Source: Verrucomicrobia bacterium Tous-C9LFEB
GTDB lineage: Bacteria > Acidobacteriota > Terriglobia > Terriglobales > Acidobacteriaceae
DNA: 46,341 bases
Direction: 5' to 3'
Assembly: GCA_903970445.1 (NCBI GenBank)
Contig: CAJCIP010000129.1
Coordinates: forward strand, 1-46,341
A program made the translations under genes and the position numbers. Shown here in pieces: positions 36,255 to 45,634 of the stretch (positions are counted from its first letter, which is position 1; each line of letters begins with the position of its first letter). The notes under the pieces were generated by a model that was not told where the DNA came from, searched no databases, and worked only from the letters and a program-made list of their open reading frames with translations.

Positions 36255-38255
36255 CTAGCTTTTCACCACAGCGCGTACCGTAGGAATGCCGTCAAGAACT
36301 TGGGTCAATTTCGAGTCATGCGCGGTTTCACGCAGGATCTGACTAACAATCCTTTCATCGGTTTCCGCGGCGTCGCTGAATTGCACTGGATAGAGTACGG
36401 CGAACTGCGGGCCATCGGTCAGCTGTATACGACTCTCGACTCGTGGTGCCTGGATGGCCGTGTCCAGCCAACTTTCTACGCCTCGATGCTGTTGTTCCAG
36501 TGAAGCTTTATAGGTGTTGTACACGGATTCCACAATGCCCCGAACTGTTGCCAGCGCAGAGCCGTAGTCCTGATCCGGCTTGAACTTAAGGATAAGTTCG
36601 TGCCACACATAATCTGTTCCTGGAATCTGTTTGTAAATCGGCGTGCCGGTTTGGAAGAGTACGGAGTTCGCAAAGACGGCCACCCGGCCGGTGGATCGTA
36701 ATTCGGTTCCACTTCCTGTAAGTTCCAGGAGATAAAACCGGACGAGACCTACCTCGACGACTTCTCCTGTCACTCCGGCGACAGTGATGCGATCACCGAC
36801 GCGGATGCCGTAACGGCCAACAATGAAGAAATAAGCTGCGACGGACAGCAGAATGGTTTGCAGGCCGACCGCTATACCAGCCGTAATAAATCCCGCGAAT
36901 GTGGCTAGTGAGCTGAACTGGGTGATGAAGCCGATGATGAGTACGATGCCGCAAAGAAACCCGATAACGATTCGCCGGATGAGCAGAATCTGGCGCCGAC
37001 GGCGAACATCGTGTACATACTTTGTTGCTGCACTGCGCCAAACCGCTCCCAGCGCAAGGATGATGCCGAGCGCAAGAGCAATTTCGATGACACGCAGAAG
37101 CAAGCCATGCAGGATGGTTTTGTATGTTGCACTCACCGAGGCTCGCCAGGATCCGTATGTGCTCTGCGCCTCCTCAAGCAACAAAACTTCTTGGCTCGCG
37201 GGAACCGCAACATCCGACAGCGTAGTGAAAGCATCGGTCAGCGCATCGTATTGCTGCCGTTTGGCCTGGAGTTCTGCAGAGGAGGATCCAGTATCACTTT
37301 CGATGGATCGACTCTCGTCCATGATCGCAGCTAAGACCTTGATGAGTGGTGCTCGAAGCGCATCCGCCTGGTCGTGCAGCAACTTTAGTTCCTGCACGCG
37401 TTCGTCCATGGCGTGCTCTGTGCTGATCAGCTGAAATAGAACTGTTGCCTGTGTTGTCACACCCGCATCGCGGATCTGGCCTACGCTTTCAATCGATGTC
37501 GCTACCGGCTTGTGCTGGTCATTGGTCAACTCAGGAACGGAATGCTGAAGTGCATCGATGTTTCCTTGCAAGCCGCCTGAGCCTGCGGTGGAAGCCGACA
37601 AAACCTTCTGCACTGTTCCGAGCGCCGCGGCGTAGAGCTTCAGCTGCCCTTCAACGTCGCCCTTCTGATCCAGCAGGGACCCGCGCTGCGCCGGTCGTGC
37701 GGCTGCGATCTGGTGATCGAGGGCAGCATCCTGATTTTGTAGATCCACGATCTTTTGTGAAAGATTGCGAAGTATCTCCGCAGTTCGGTTGGCCTCTCCC
37801 TGCGTGGCTTGTGTTCCGTTTGAACTTTTAGCGGGAATGCGAGCAAGAAATCCAGCTTGACTTCGTGCGGCGCGGAAGGCCAACTGACCTACCTGAGTCG
37901 CTTCGGCTTCCGTCTGTTCGGCATAGAGCACGTCGCTAGGTTCGCCAATCTTCTGTATGGGAACCACCGCCATCCGGTAGTACCGGACTACTTCCCCGAG
38001 ATGGCCCAAAATGTCGCGAGATTGCGCAGGTAGATCGATACCTTGTATGAGACCCGGTGGGAATGGCTGCGGAAGCGTAGCTATCTTTTGCGCAGTGGTC
38101 GGTGTCGGCGCGGTCGGCTGACCAGGCTGCGAGCCATTCGAAGCTCCCACGGACGCAGCAGCCTTCGCTATCGCAGGTGCAGATGCAACTGGGTTCGACT
38201 GTGCAAAGCCGGACCAGCACGTTGTTAGCAAGACCGTCATTCGCAGCATTCGCAT
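36255..38255 (-). CDS. MscS-family mechanosensitive channel with long N-terminal periplasmic domain
   Basis: Inner-membrane protein of about 666 aa. The start at 38255 is preferred to 38300: AGGTGA stands upstream and a signal peptide follows (MRMLRMTVLLTTCWSGFAQ). About residues 20-390 are predicted periplasmic, rich in helix and coiled coil (QKIVDLQNQDAALDHQIAAA, ESIESD-type repeats). Three hydrophobic helices follow, then the pore helix and MscS beta domain: FAGFITAGIAVGLQTILLSV, VGRYGIRVGDRITVAGVTGE, VEVGLVRFYLLEL. The C-terminal part is the cytoplasmic vestibule. MscS channels release solutes upon osmotic down-shock; the large N-domain resembles MscK-type members. Convergent with the 34456 gene, and upstream of nothing obvious. 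Confidence 0.88.
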   Translation of the reverse strand: MRMLRMTVLLTTCWSGFAQSNPVASAPAIAKAAASVGASNGSQPGQPTAPTPTTAQKIATLPQPFPPGLIQGIDLPAQSRDILGHLGEVVRYYRMAVVPIQKIGEPSDVLYAEQTEAEATQVGQLAFRAARSQAGFLARIPAKSSNGTQATQGEANRTAEILRNLSQKIVDLQNQDAALDHQIAAARPAQRGSLLDQKGDVEGQLKLYAAALGTVQKVLSASTAGSGGLQGNIDALQHSVPELTNDQHKPVATSIESVGQIRDAGVTTQATVLFQLISTEHAMDERVQELKLLHDQADALRAPLIKVLAAIMDESRSIESDTGSSSAELQAKRQQYDALTDAFTTLSDVAVPASQEVLLLEEAQSTYGSWRASVSATYKTILHGLLLRVIEIALALGIILALGAVWRSAATKYVHDVRRRRQILLIRRIVIGFLCGIVLIIGFITQFSSLATFAGFITAGIAVGLQTILLSVAAYFFIVGRYGIRVGDRITVAGVTGEVVEVGLVRFYLLELTGSGTELRSTGRVAVFANSVLFQTGTPIYKQIPGTDYVWHELILKFKPDQDYGSALATVRGIVESVYNTYKASLEQQHRGVESWLDTAIQAPRVESRIQLTDGPQFAVLYPVQFSDAAETDERIVSQILRETAHDSKLTQVLDGIPTVRAVVKS

Positions 38256-38463
38256 GACATCACCTGAACAGCTTCGTTTGCCTCGATTCTCACTCGGCAT
38301 GAAGCGCTTCTTCTCTCCCGTTATGAGGTTTCTTCTTCTCCATTCTTCGACGCTCGGCGAACAAAGAATGCTTCACGCCGTTCGGTCGAATGCAGGCCAT
38401 CGGAACGTAACCGTATGAATACTGCACGCGCTTCGGACTCTTCAGACACTCGCTTGCGATATG

Positions 38464-40257
38464 TTATGCGGAAAGACGTTTTCGCCGCGCCACTTGGCGA
38501 TTTTCTACATCGAAGGTAGATGAAATAAGGACCGCGAGCGTCGTAGGCGGAAGTTCCAGTCTGTTCTCTGCAACGACCGGCCCCTCCTGCGAAATTAGTT
38601 GGAGTATTTCGCCTTCCAGTAAGGCAAATTCGTACGGTTGCTCACCAAAATTAATCAGTACGCGTGCCTCGTCCCGTTCCAGAATCAAGATGCGCTTCTC
38701 AGCGTCCGTGTTCACACGCATATGGTGCATGTCGCCGTCGTTGAACGCAACATAACTGCGCCGAAGCTTGATAAGGGCTTTCACCCATGTGAGCATCTCG
38801 GCGTGCTTGCCGATGCTTTGCTCGTCCCAGCGCAGCCTCGATCGTTCGTAGGTCTCGGCGTCTTCGGGGTTCGGCACATCGCCTTCAAAGCCAAAGCCCG
38901 CGAACTCTGCACGGCGGCCCTCCGCGACGGCTTTCCGCAATTCCTCATCTTCGTGGTCCGCGAAGTAGAGGAAAGGGGCGGAAGTTGCCCACTCTTCGCC
39001 CATGAACAACATGGGTATGTACGGCGCTGTCAGCAGCAGACCGACGGCGACCTTCGCGGCAGGAAGGCCGATAAGATGCTCGAGCCGCTCGCCTTGCGCA
39101 CGATTGCCAACCTGATCGTGGTTCTGATCGAAGTTGACGAAGTGGTGTGTGGGTAATCCGGTAGGCGGGCGGCCATGTTTCCGCCTCCGGAAAACAGAGT
39201 ACTGTCCGTCGTAGACGTATGCGTTTACGAGAGATTTGTGCAGGTCCTCGATCGATCCAAAATCTCCGTAGTAGCTGCCTTCGCCCGCTTTGGGGCGGTA
39301 GAGCATTGTGAACAAAGCGTGATGGAAGTCGTCGTTCCACTGCGCATCGAAGCCGTAGCCGCTCGCCTCGCGTGACCGCACGATACGAGGATCATTCAAG
39401 TCGCTTTCCGCGATCAAGAAAAAGTCCTTGCCGAGCGTCGCACTCAGGCGTTCAACTTCGACTGCAACCTGTTCCAAGAAGTGGACAGCAGACAGGTCCA
39501 GAAAGGCGTGCACAGCATCGAAGCGCAGGCCATCGCAGTGATAATCCTTCAGCCACATCAGCGCGTTATCGACGAAGAAGCGCCTGACCTCGTCGCTGCC
39601 CTCGCCATCCAGATTGACGGCTGCGCCCCAAGGAGTTTTTCGATCCGCGTTCAGGTAGGGCCCGAACTTGGTAGTGTAATTCCCCACCGGTCCGAAGTGG
39701 TTGTAGACGACATCCAGGATGACGCTTAGACCATTCGCGTGGCAGGCGTCCACGAAACGCTTGAAGCCGTCCGGGCCACCATAGTGCTCGTGCGTGGCAA
39801 ACAGGGCAACGCTGTCGTATCCCCAGCCTTGTTTCCCGGCCCATGCCGCGACGGGCATCACTTCGATGTGTGTCACTCCTAAATCGGCGAGATACGGCAC
39901 ATGTTGGATTGCGCCATCGAAAGTTCCTTCCTTGCTGAAGGTGCCGATGTGCAGCTCATAAATGAGGGAACCGACTTTCGGAGCGCCGCGCCAGAACTTA
40001 TCGTGCCACTCGAAGAGGTTGTGGTCATGCACTTCGGAGAGATCATGCACGCCGTTAGGTTGGCGTAGTCCCCGCGGGTCCGGATAAGGGTTGGGATCGT
40101 CATCAAGGAGGAAGCCATATTTGTCGCCGCAGGTGGCTTCGGACACTTCGAGCGTCCACCAGCCCCGCTCGTTTGGCCCTTCCATCGAGAGAATCTGGTC
40201 ACGCCACTTCAACGAAATCTTCTGGGCTTTAGGTGCCCACACGCCAAACCTATGCAT
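38464..40257 (-). CDS. treZ: Malto-oligosyltrehalose trehalohydrolase
   Basis: Cytoplasmic GH13 enzyme of 597 aa that releases trehalose from maltooligosyl-trehalose made by TreY; trehalose is a compatible solute. The start at 40257 (MHRFGVWAPKAQ) has GGAG 8 bases upstream; the longer frame runs back through the tRNA-Arg gene and is not coding there. An N-terminal CBM48-like domain (about 1-90) precedes the barrel. Catalytic residues: nucleophile D247 (GLRFDAVHA), acid/base E284 (LIAESDLND), D381 (FDQNHDQVGNR). LIYELHIGTFSKEGTFDGAI and GYDSVALFA are family signatures. Length fits TreZ (about 580-600). TreY and TreX are not in the window. Confidence 0.94.
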   Translation of the reverse strand: MHRFGVWAPKAQKISLKWRDQILSMEGPNERGWWTLEVSEATCGDKYGFLLDDDPNPYPDPRGLRQPNGVHDLSEVHDHNLFEWHDKFWRGAPKVGSLIYELHIGTFSKEGTFDGAIQHVPYLADLGVTHIEVMPVAAWAGKQGWGYDSVALFATHEHYGGPDGFKRFVDACHANGLSVILDVVYNHFGPVGNYTTKFGPYLNADRKTPWGAAVNLDGEGSDEVRRFFVDNALMWLKDYHCDGLRFDAVHAFLDLSAVHFLEQVAVEVERLSATLGKDFFLIAESDLNDPRIVRSREASGYGFDAQWNDDFHHALFTMLYRPKAGEGSYYGDFGSIEDLHKSLVNAYVYDGQYSVFRRRKHGRPPTGLPTHHFVNFDQNHDQVGNRAQGERLEHLIGLPAAKVAVGLLLTAPYIPMLFMGEEWATSAPFLYFADHEDEELRKAVAEGRRAEFAGFGFEGDVPNPEDAETYERSRLRWDEQSIGKHAEMLTWVKALIKLRRSYVAFNDGDMHHMRVNTDAEKRILILERDEARVLINFGEQPYEFALLEGEILQLISQEGPVVAENRLELPPTTLAVLISSTFDVENRQVARRKRLSA

Positions 40258-40577
40258 TGCCGCATCTCCATGCAGATGTGAAATTTTTGCCGATGCGCGG
40301 TTCGAACGGTCGCGCGTAAACAAAGCCCTCCAGTCGAACTTGGAGGAAGGGCGACTTTCTCGTTCAAACGCTTTGAGTACTTGCGTAGCGCGCTGGTTGT
40401 AAGAAGCGCCGAAGCGGAACGCGTTTCTGCGAGCGTGAACGCATTCCTTGTGAGGATGAGCCACTTCATGGAACGGGTGCGTCGGGCGTGAACTGCTGAG
40501 AGCCTGTGCAGTCACGGCTGTAAGCACGGCGTCAGGTTGAGCTACGAGTCTTCGCAGAAGGATGTGATTCGTGAGAC
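40258..40577. other. 320-base gap between tRNA-Arg and treZ
   Basis: The open frame of treZ continues back through this gap into the tRNA gene, but its translation has no family features. It probably holds the treZ promoter or leader. No hairpin or operator stands out. Confidence 0.5.
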
Positions 40578-40654
40578 TGGTGGGCGAGACAGGGCTCGAA
40601 CCTGTAACCACCGACTTAGAAGGTCGGTGCTCTATCCAATTGAGCTACTCGCCC
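40578..40654 (-). tRNA. tRNA-Arg (anticodon TCT)
   Basis: 77 bases including an encoded CCA. The acceptor stem GGGCGAG pairs with CTCGCCC, the D arm contains AGCTCAATTGGATAGAGC, the anticodon arm CCGACCTTCTAAGTCGG shows TCT, and the T arm has GGTTCGAGCC. Decodes AGA and AGG. It lies 8 bases after the end of the unknown-protein gene (41289-40663). A TACAAT box at 40678-40673 on the minus strand may be its -10. Confidence 0.97.
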
Positions 40655-40662
40655 GTCGCGGG

Positions 40663-41289
40663 CTAAGACTCGATTGTAGCGGAACCCGTTGGTGGCTCCA
40701 GACCACGGCTTCTCAGCAGATGGACGACACTCTCCAGCGCTGCTTCCCATCGTGCCTTTGCCGTGTGCGCGTCGGGACCGAGGGAAGTGACATAGAGCGT
40801 TGTCGCGAAACCTTCGAGGGGCGTATTAAAGTCCAACAAGGCTGGACGAAGCACGAATTGAACCGAGGTTTCAACATGCGGAAGCTTTTCCGCGCGTCTC
40901 ACCAGACGTTCAAGCCGATCGATTTGCTGATGAGCCGACCCAAACACCGTACGCTCGCGCCACAACAAATCGATGTATGTCCCAAGTCCCGCCGCTGAAT
41001 CATCGTGTTCTAGATCCAGTTCTATCTGCAACGATCGCAACGCTTCACTTTGCTCGGTGGCGGAAAGGGGCCAGACGTCGCACTTCGCCGTGAAGAAAGG
41101 CGAACGCGCCGCATTCAAAGCCCGCAAAGCACGGCCCAGAGCAGGGAACTGTTCCGCTTCCTGAATATCGGCGAGATCATATGGATTGCTGCGTAGGTCC
41201 ACAAACGCGACATGTCCTTCTGGCGAGTACCAGGGAACGACTACCGTCGGATCATCCGGGGAGCACTCGGCACTCCATTCGGCAAGCAT
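40663..41289 (-). CDS. Hypothetical protein, function unknown
   Basis: Unrecognised soluble protein of 208 aa with no signal peptide or membrane segment. The ATG at 41289 avoids the 46-base overlap with the YheT gene that an upstream TTG start would need; its ribosome site (AAAGGG) is too close to be ideal. Features: VVVPWYSPEGHVAFVDLRSN near residue 20-40, an acidic middle (LDLEHDD), ERLVRRAEKLPHVETSVQF and an alpha-helical tail (RWEAALESVVHLLRSRG). It looks like a conserved acidobacterial protein encoded next to YheT and DUF72. It starts 32 bases after the YheT gene and ends by tRNA-Arg, so it is last in a three-gene operon. Confidence 0.7.
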   Translation of the reverse strand: MLAEWSAECSPDDPTVVVPWYSPEGHVAFVDLRSNPYDLADIQEAEQFPALGRALRALNAARSPFFTAKCDVWPLSATEQSEALRSLQIELDLEHDDSAAGLGTYIDLLWRERTVFGSAHQQIDRLERLVRRAEKLPHVETSVQFVLRPALLDFNTPLEGFATTLYVTSLGPDAHTAKARWEAALESVVHLLRSRGLEPPTGSATIES

Positions 41290-41321
41290 CCCTTTAGAAT
41301 ACGAGAGATTTCCGGCTCGCT

Positions 41322-42362
41322 TTATGCGTGGCCGAGCAGGAAGCGCAACGCCGTATGCTCCGCCCAATAGCCGTCGTTGCCACTCTGATGGTTCGGTTCA
41401 GCCAGGAACGCGCAATGACCGCCATGCAAGCTCTCGAGAAAAGTAATTTGGGGGTTCACGGCAAGTTTCTCACGGGTATCCGTTGAGACGCGGATGAAGG
41501 GATCATCGCATGCGTGGATCACCAGAGTAGGAACGTTGATCTGATCGATGACTCGGGCAGATGCAGCCCGCGTGTAGTAGTCATCCGCGGAAAGGAAGCC
41601 CGAATACAGCGCGGTGATCCTTTCATCAAATTGACGGAGGGAGTGAATACCGGTTGCAACTCTTGGGTCGAAGGCGCGCGGAAAGAGCAGCGCCTTCCGG
41701 CGAAATCGTCTTAACAGAGCCCGAAGAAAGCGCCGCTCGTACAAGCGGTTTTGCCACTCATGCAGAGCGTCTGCCGACAGATCGAGGTCCATGGCGGGTG
41801 AGACGCCAATCACGCTGCGCAGCTGAGAGGGTGTGTTGGTGGCCAGATCACCGGCAAGCTTCAACACCAAATTGCCGCCCATGGAATAGCCGATGAGGCT
41901 AATTGATTGCAGTGCGTACTTCTCGATGAGGAAGAGCATGACCTTACCCACATCTGTCGACATGCCGGAGTGGTAGAGCGTTGGGGTGAGGCGCTCAGTG
42001 CCCCCGCAGTTGCGCATATTCATGCGCACAACATTGCAGCCTGCTTGCCAAAGCTTATTAGCATTTCCGGTAACGTACTGCGATCGGGAAGACCCCTCAA
42101 GGCCGTGGACGATGATTGCCGTAGGACGCAAAGCGCGATCTTCCTGAGGCTGCCAATGACATTCGCAACGGATCTGCGTGGAAATCTGCGAACCGTGTGC
42201 GGGAGAGACCTCAACGAACTGCTCTTCCGGTGGAGGCAGATGATCCGGCCTGGAAAGCAGGTTTCCCGCTATGGTTTGCAAATGCCCATTCGTGAGAATT
42301 CGCCGGGGGACAAACCGTGGGTACGACTCAGGCCATGGCGCACATTCGAGATACGGCTTCAA
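41322..42362 (-). CDS. YheT-like alpha/beta-hydrolase
   Basis: Cytoplasmic alpha/beta-hydrolase of 346 aa in the YheT/ABHD1-3 group of putative esterases. The nucleophile elbow is GYSMGGN with S160, the oxyanion region is VHGLEGSS (85-92), the acid is D286 or D287 (VIHACDDPF) and the base H316 (SLHGGHCAFL). RNCGGTERLTPTLYHSG is a signature of the group. E. coli YheT is of uncertain substrate. The ATG overlaps the DUF72 stop codon (ATGA), showing an operon with translational coupling. The unknown-protein gene follows. Confidence 0.92.
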   Translation of the reverse strand: MKPYLECAPWPESYPRFVPRRILTNGHLQTIAGNLLSRPDHLPPPEEQFVEVSPAHGSQISTQIRCECHWQPQEDRALRPTAIIVHGLEGSSRSQYVTGNANKLWQAGCNVVRMNMRNCGGTERLTPTLYHSGMSTDVGKVMLFLIEKYALQSISLIGYSMGGNLVLKLAGDLATNTPSQLRSVIGVSPAMDLDLSADALHEWQNRLYERRFLRALLRRFRRKALLFPRAFDPRVATGIHSLRQFDERITALYSGFLSADDYYTRAASARVIDQINVPTLVIHACDDPFIRVSTDTREKLAVNPQITFLESLHGGHCAFLAEPNHQSGNDGYWAEHTALRFLLGHA

Positions 42363-43168
42363 AGTCTCTTTCTCCCAGCCTGATCAAGCTTTAAAGTTTG
42401 CTGGACAAGCTTGAGTGCGTTCAAGGCTCCGGTTGGCTCGTCCTCGTGCTTCAGGTAGACGAAGACCTCTGAGGCCTTCGAAGCGCTGAGAAGACTCTCT
42501 GCGCGAGCACCCAGGGCGCGAGATGAATAGCCGCCGTTCTTACGGAATCGGTAATAGCGAAAAGCAGCCGTGGCGATGTCCGGGGTAGATAAATCGTCGC
42601 TGTCCGCCACACAAAGCGCTGCGGAGTGATCCCGAAGTACTGAGTAGGTTTCCTCGGTAAACCAAGTCGCGTTGCGGAACTCCACTGCAACAGCCAGGCG
42701 ATCGCCTTCATGTGTCAATGCCGGCGCGCTCAACAAACAAGAAAGTCTTGCCAGATCAGCCTTAAAGTTAGGCGGAAGTTGGAATAAAAGTGCGCCGAGC
42801 TTTCCCGCCTCCTGTGCTGGGCGTAACGCCTCGACGAATCGTTCCACCGCCTCGTGGCAATCCTGCAGACGCTTGCGATGGGTGATGAGCTCGGGAGCTT
42901 TGAAGGTAAACCGAAACCCGGGAGGCGTTGCATCGAGCCAACTTTGCACCATCTGCCGCTCTGGCAGTGTGCGGAAGGTGTAGTTGACCTCAACCGAATT
43001 GAACCGCGATGAGTAGTAGTGGAGAAAAGCGCGTGTTGGCACCTCCATTGGATAGAACCCAGGCTTCCACGTTCTGTAAGCCCACCCAGATGTGCCGGCG
43101 AATAGGTTCTCCGGCGAAGGCGCGAGAGAACCTGGAGCAATGGCCGGATATTTCAGTGCGCGCGGCAA
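42359..43168 (-). CDS. DUF72-domain protein
   Basis: Cytoplasmic TIM-barrel-like protein of 269 aa, family DUF72 (YecE-like), function unknown. Hallmarks: LFAGTSGWAYRTWKPGFYP, YYSSRFNSVEVNYTFRTLP, WLDATPPGFRFTFKAPELIT, LGALLFQLPPNF, AVEFRNATWF, VFVYLKHEDEP with a conserved N/D in the last part. The long frame reaches back into tRNA-His and lacks an ATG near the family start; a TTG at 43168 (following GAGAG) is the best choice, 57 bases after the tRNA. The start is therefore uncertain, the identity not. First gene of the operon with YheT and the unknown protein. Confidence 0.88.
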   Translation of the reverse strand: MPRALKYPAIAPGSLAPSPENLFAGTSGWAYRTWKPGFYPMEVPTRAFLHYYSSRFNSVEVNYTFRTLPERQMVQSWLDATPPGFRFTFKAPELITHRKRLQDCHEAVERFVEALRPAQEAGKLGALLFQLPPNFKADLARLSCLLSAPALTHEGDRLAVAVEFRNATWFTEETYSVLRDHSAALCVADSDDLSTPDIATAAFRYYRFRKNGGYSSRALGARAESLLSASKASEVFVYLKHEDEPTGALNALKLVQQTLKLDQAGRKRL

Positions 43169-43225
43169 GGCAGTCTCTCGTCCATGCGCGAAAGCGGTCG
43201 CGAATCGGAGTCTCTGGAGAGGGAT

Positions 43226-43301
43226 TGGGGCGGCTAGTGGGGTTCGAACCCACGACATCCGCTGCCACAGAGCGGCGTTCTGCCACTGAACTATAGCCGC
43301 C
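43226..43301 (-). tRNA. tRNA-His (anticodon GTG)
   Basis: 76 bases including G-1 and CCA. The acceptor stem GGCGGCTA pairs with TAGCCGCC in eight pairs including the G-1:C73 pair typical of tRNA-His. The anticodon arm CCGCTCTGTGGCAGCGG shows GTG, and the T arm contains GGGTTCGAACCC. TAGAAT at 43319-43314 on the minus strand may be its -10 box. It is followed by the DUF72 gene and may be co-transcribed with it. Confidence 0.97.
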
Positions 43302-43346
43302 GTATCGAGGACAATTCTAGCATCCAATCTGGCTATAGGCGAAGAG

Positions 43347-43907
43347 GTGTCCGTGACGACCAACATCAGCAATCCCGAAATCCTACCACCTGGAACTCTG
43401 CCCAAAGAGCCGCTTCGTCAGAGGCTTGGGGGCGCTAAAGGCGTGTTTCGGGATGAGAACCTCGATCTGCTTTCCCGCTTGCTAGACACCTGGTTCAGAA
43501 TTCCGGGAACCAGCATTCGTTTTGGCCTGGACGGCATCATCGGCTTCGTTCCAGGCGTCGGAGATTTCCTCGCCGGCGCAGCGAGTTGCGTGATTGTGCT
43601 TGCCGCATTCATCCGCGGTGTACCGATGATCACCGTGGCGCGCATGGTGGCGAACCTCGCCATGGAAGTGATCGTTGGCATGGTTCCGTTCCTCGGCAAC
43701 CTGTTTGACATTGGCTGGCGGGCGAATCGCCGAAACTATCATTTGCTGGAAAAGAGCTTGACGTTTGACCGCCGTGACACGTGGAAAGATTGGCTCTTCA
43801 TGGCCGTGCTGGGAACAGCGTTGATCGCTATGGCGATGCTTCCGTTCCTCCTGCTTCTTTGGCTCGGAGGCGCTCTCCTGCGGGGAGTGCGCGCACCCGG
43901 CTGGTAG
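43347..43907 (+). CDS. DUF4112 membrane protein
   Basis: Small membrane protein of 186 aa, family DUF4112, function unknown. Residues about 40-75 (LLSRLLDTWFRIPGTSIRFG, then LDGIIGFVPGVGDFLAG) and 95-130 (VARMVANLAMEVIVGMVPFL, GNLFDIGWRANRRNYHLLE) are the family core with two helices; a third hydrophobic stretch lies at about 155-178. The start is GTG 43347 or GTG 43353; GAGG at 43344-43347 favours the second. It diverges from tRNA-His and ends 37 bases before tRNA-Pro. Confidence 0.87.
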   Translation: MSVTTNISNPEILPPGTLPKEPLRQRLGGAKGVFRDENLDLLSRLLDTWFRIPGTSIRFGLDGIIGFVPGVGDFLAGAASCVIVLAAFIRGVPMITVARMVANLAMEVIVGMVPFLGNLFDIGWRANRRNYHLLEKSLTFDRRDTWKDWLFMAVLGTALIAMAMLPFLLLLWLGGALLRGVRAPGW

Positions 43908-43943
43908 CCTTATACGGCAAGTCTTGCGGTAAAATGTACCAGT

Positions 43944-44020
43944 CGGGGCGTAGCGCAGCCTGGTAGCGCATCTGCTTTGGGAGCAGAGGGTCGGGAGTTC
44001 GAATCTCTCCGCCCCGACCA
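43944..44020 (+). tRNA. tRNA-Pro (anticodon TGG)
   Basis: 77 bases including CCA. The acceptor stem CGGGGCG pairs with CGCCCCG, and the anticodon arm TCTGCTTTGGGAGCAGA shows TGG. The D arm has AGCGCAGCCTGGTAGCGC and the T arm AGTTCGAATCT. A TAAAAT at 43930-43935 is close for a -10 box but lacks a clear -35. Confidence 0.97.
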
Positions 44021-44134
44021 TTCACTCGAATCAGCGCCAACAATCCTAAATTTCTGAGTTATCTCACACGCCCGTGTATTCGGAGGCATGAGGGTTTATG
44101 CTTGCGAGAAATCCTCACAGAGGTATAACGCTGC

Positions 44135-45634
44135 ATGAGCGACGCTTTGGAAACTAGCGCCTCTAAAAGAGTTCAAGGCACTGACTTTCACAAAGCGCTT
44201 GGGCTGTTTGATTCCATCATGATTGTGTCCGGCATCATGGTCGGCTCGGGCATTTTCATTGTCAGCGCCGAGATTACGCGCCAGGTCGGTTCAGCAGGCT
44301 GGCTGTTGGTTGTGTGGCTGATCACAGGTATCCTTACCGTTGCCGCCGCCCTGAGTTACGGCGAACTAGCCGCCATGATGCCGAAGGCCGGCGGCATGTA
44401 TGTGTATTTGCGCGAGGCGCTTTCACCGCTAACGGGGTTCTTGTATGGATGGACGCTGCTGACCGTTATCCAAACGGGAACGATCGCCGCCGTGGCCATT
44501 GCGTTTGCGCGGTTTAGCGGGGTGATTTTCCCCGCGATCAGCGAGCAGCATTATCTCGTCGCGCCGATCAACTTGCTTCCCGGTTACGCAGTGTCGCTTA
44601 CCACGGCTCAACTCCTGGCACTGGTGATCATTCTGCTGCTTACGCTCGTAAACTGCTATGGCGTTGAGTGGGGAAAAGTGATCAGCAACATCTTCACCGT
44701 GGCGAAGCTAGCGGGGATGCTACTGCTTCTTCTGCTTGGTGTCGTAGCCTTTTTTCGCACACCGTCCGTCTTGCATGCGAACTTCGCTCAGGCGTGGCAT
44801 CCGATGAACGTCACCGCGATCAATGCAGTCGATGCAACCACGGGTCTGGGTCTCTTCGTGGCGCTATGCGTCTCGCAAACCGGTGCGCTTTTTTCGGCAG
44901 ATTCCTGGCATGACATCACGTTTGTGGCTGGTGAAGTGCGCAATCCGAAACGTAATCTTCCGCTGTCCTTAGCCTTGGGCACGTCGATGGTGATTGTGCT
45001 ATATCTGCTTTGCAACCTCTGCTATCTCGCGGTCGTTCCACTTCAGCAAATACAGACTGCTCCCGGTGATCGCGTAGCAACCCTGGTCGTGAACACGGTT
45101 CTGCCAGGGATCGGCAAGATCGCCATGGGCGTTCTGATCATGGTGTCCACCTTTGGAACGGTGAACGCGATGACATTGGCCGGCGGGCGCGCATGCTATG
45201 CGATGGCGCAGGATGGTCTCTTTTTCCGGCGCGCGGGAGTACTGAATCGCGCGGGTGTGCCGGCAGGGGCTCTTCTGTTGCAGTGCTGCTGGTCGCTGTT
45301 GCTTGTGCTACCGAGAACCTACAATCGGGCGACGCACATCTACGGAAACCTTTACAGCAATCTGCTGGACTATGTAATTTCAGCCGCGCTGATCTTCTAC
45401 ATCCTTACTGTCGTTGGCCTGTTTCGGCTGCGTCGCACTCAGCCGGACACGCCTCGTCCGTACCGCTGCTGGGGATACCCTTGGCTCCCCGCGTTGTACA
45501 TCGTTGGCGCGACAACGATACTGGTCGTTCTTTTCGCCTTCCGGACTGCGACTACCTGGCCTGGCCTGTTGATCGTTTTGAGCGGCGTTCCCGTCTATTT
45601 CCTGTTAGTCCGTCGCCGTGGTTCGATACGGTGA
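44135..45634 (+). CDS. APC-family amino acid permease
   Basis: Inner-membrane amino-acid transporter of 499 aa with about 12 helices. The first helix contains the APC signature GLFDSIMIVSGIMVGSGIFI with the GSGIF unwound site. Further signatures: ALSYGELAAMMPKAGGMYVY (helix 2-3), GFLYGWTLL, and a long run of helices to the end. It resembles the LAT/YkbA-type branch (amino acid antiporters or permeases), but the substrate is not predictable. The ATG has GAGG about 11 bases before it. It lies after tRNA-Pro and before the cytochrome gene, without evident functional link. Confidence 0.92.
   Translation: MSDALETSASKRVQGTDFHKALGLFDSIMIVSGIMVGSGIFIVSAEITRQVGSAGWLLVVWLITGILTVAAALSYGELAAMMPKAGGMYVYLREALSPLTGFLYGWTLLTVIQTGTIAAVAIAFARFSGVIFPAISEQHYLVAPINLLPGYAVSLTTAQLLALVIILLLTLVNCYGVEWGKVISNIFTVAKLAGMLLLLLLGVVAFFRTPSVLHANFAQAWHPMNVTAINAVDATTGLGLFVALCVSQTGALFSADSWHDITFVAGEVRNPKRNLPLSLALGTSMVIVLYLLCNLCYLAVVPLQQIQTAPGDRVATLVVNTVLPGIGKIAMGVLIMVSTFGTVNAMTLAGGRACYAMAQDGLFFRRAGVLNRAGVPAGALLLQCCWSLLLVLPRTYNRATHIYGNLYSNLLDYVISAALIFYILTVVGLFRLRRTQPDTPRPYRCWGYPWLPALYIVGATTILVVLFAFRTATTWPGLLIVLSGVPVYFLLVRRRGSIR

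Noticed and set aside
40258-40611. N-terminal extension of the treZ frame
   Set aside because: It reads through part of the tRNA-Arg gene (translation begins MVTGSSPVSPT, a typical tRNA read-through). GGAG and the family N-terminus support the start at 40257.
43169-43405. N-terminal extension of the DUF72 frame
   Set aside because: It would be encoded by the tRNA-His gene and the leader of the divergent gene, and it does not resemble the family.
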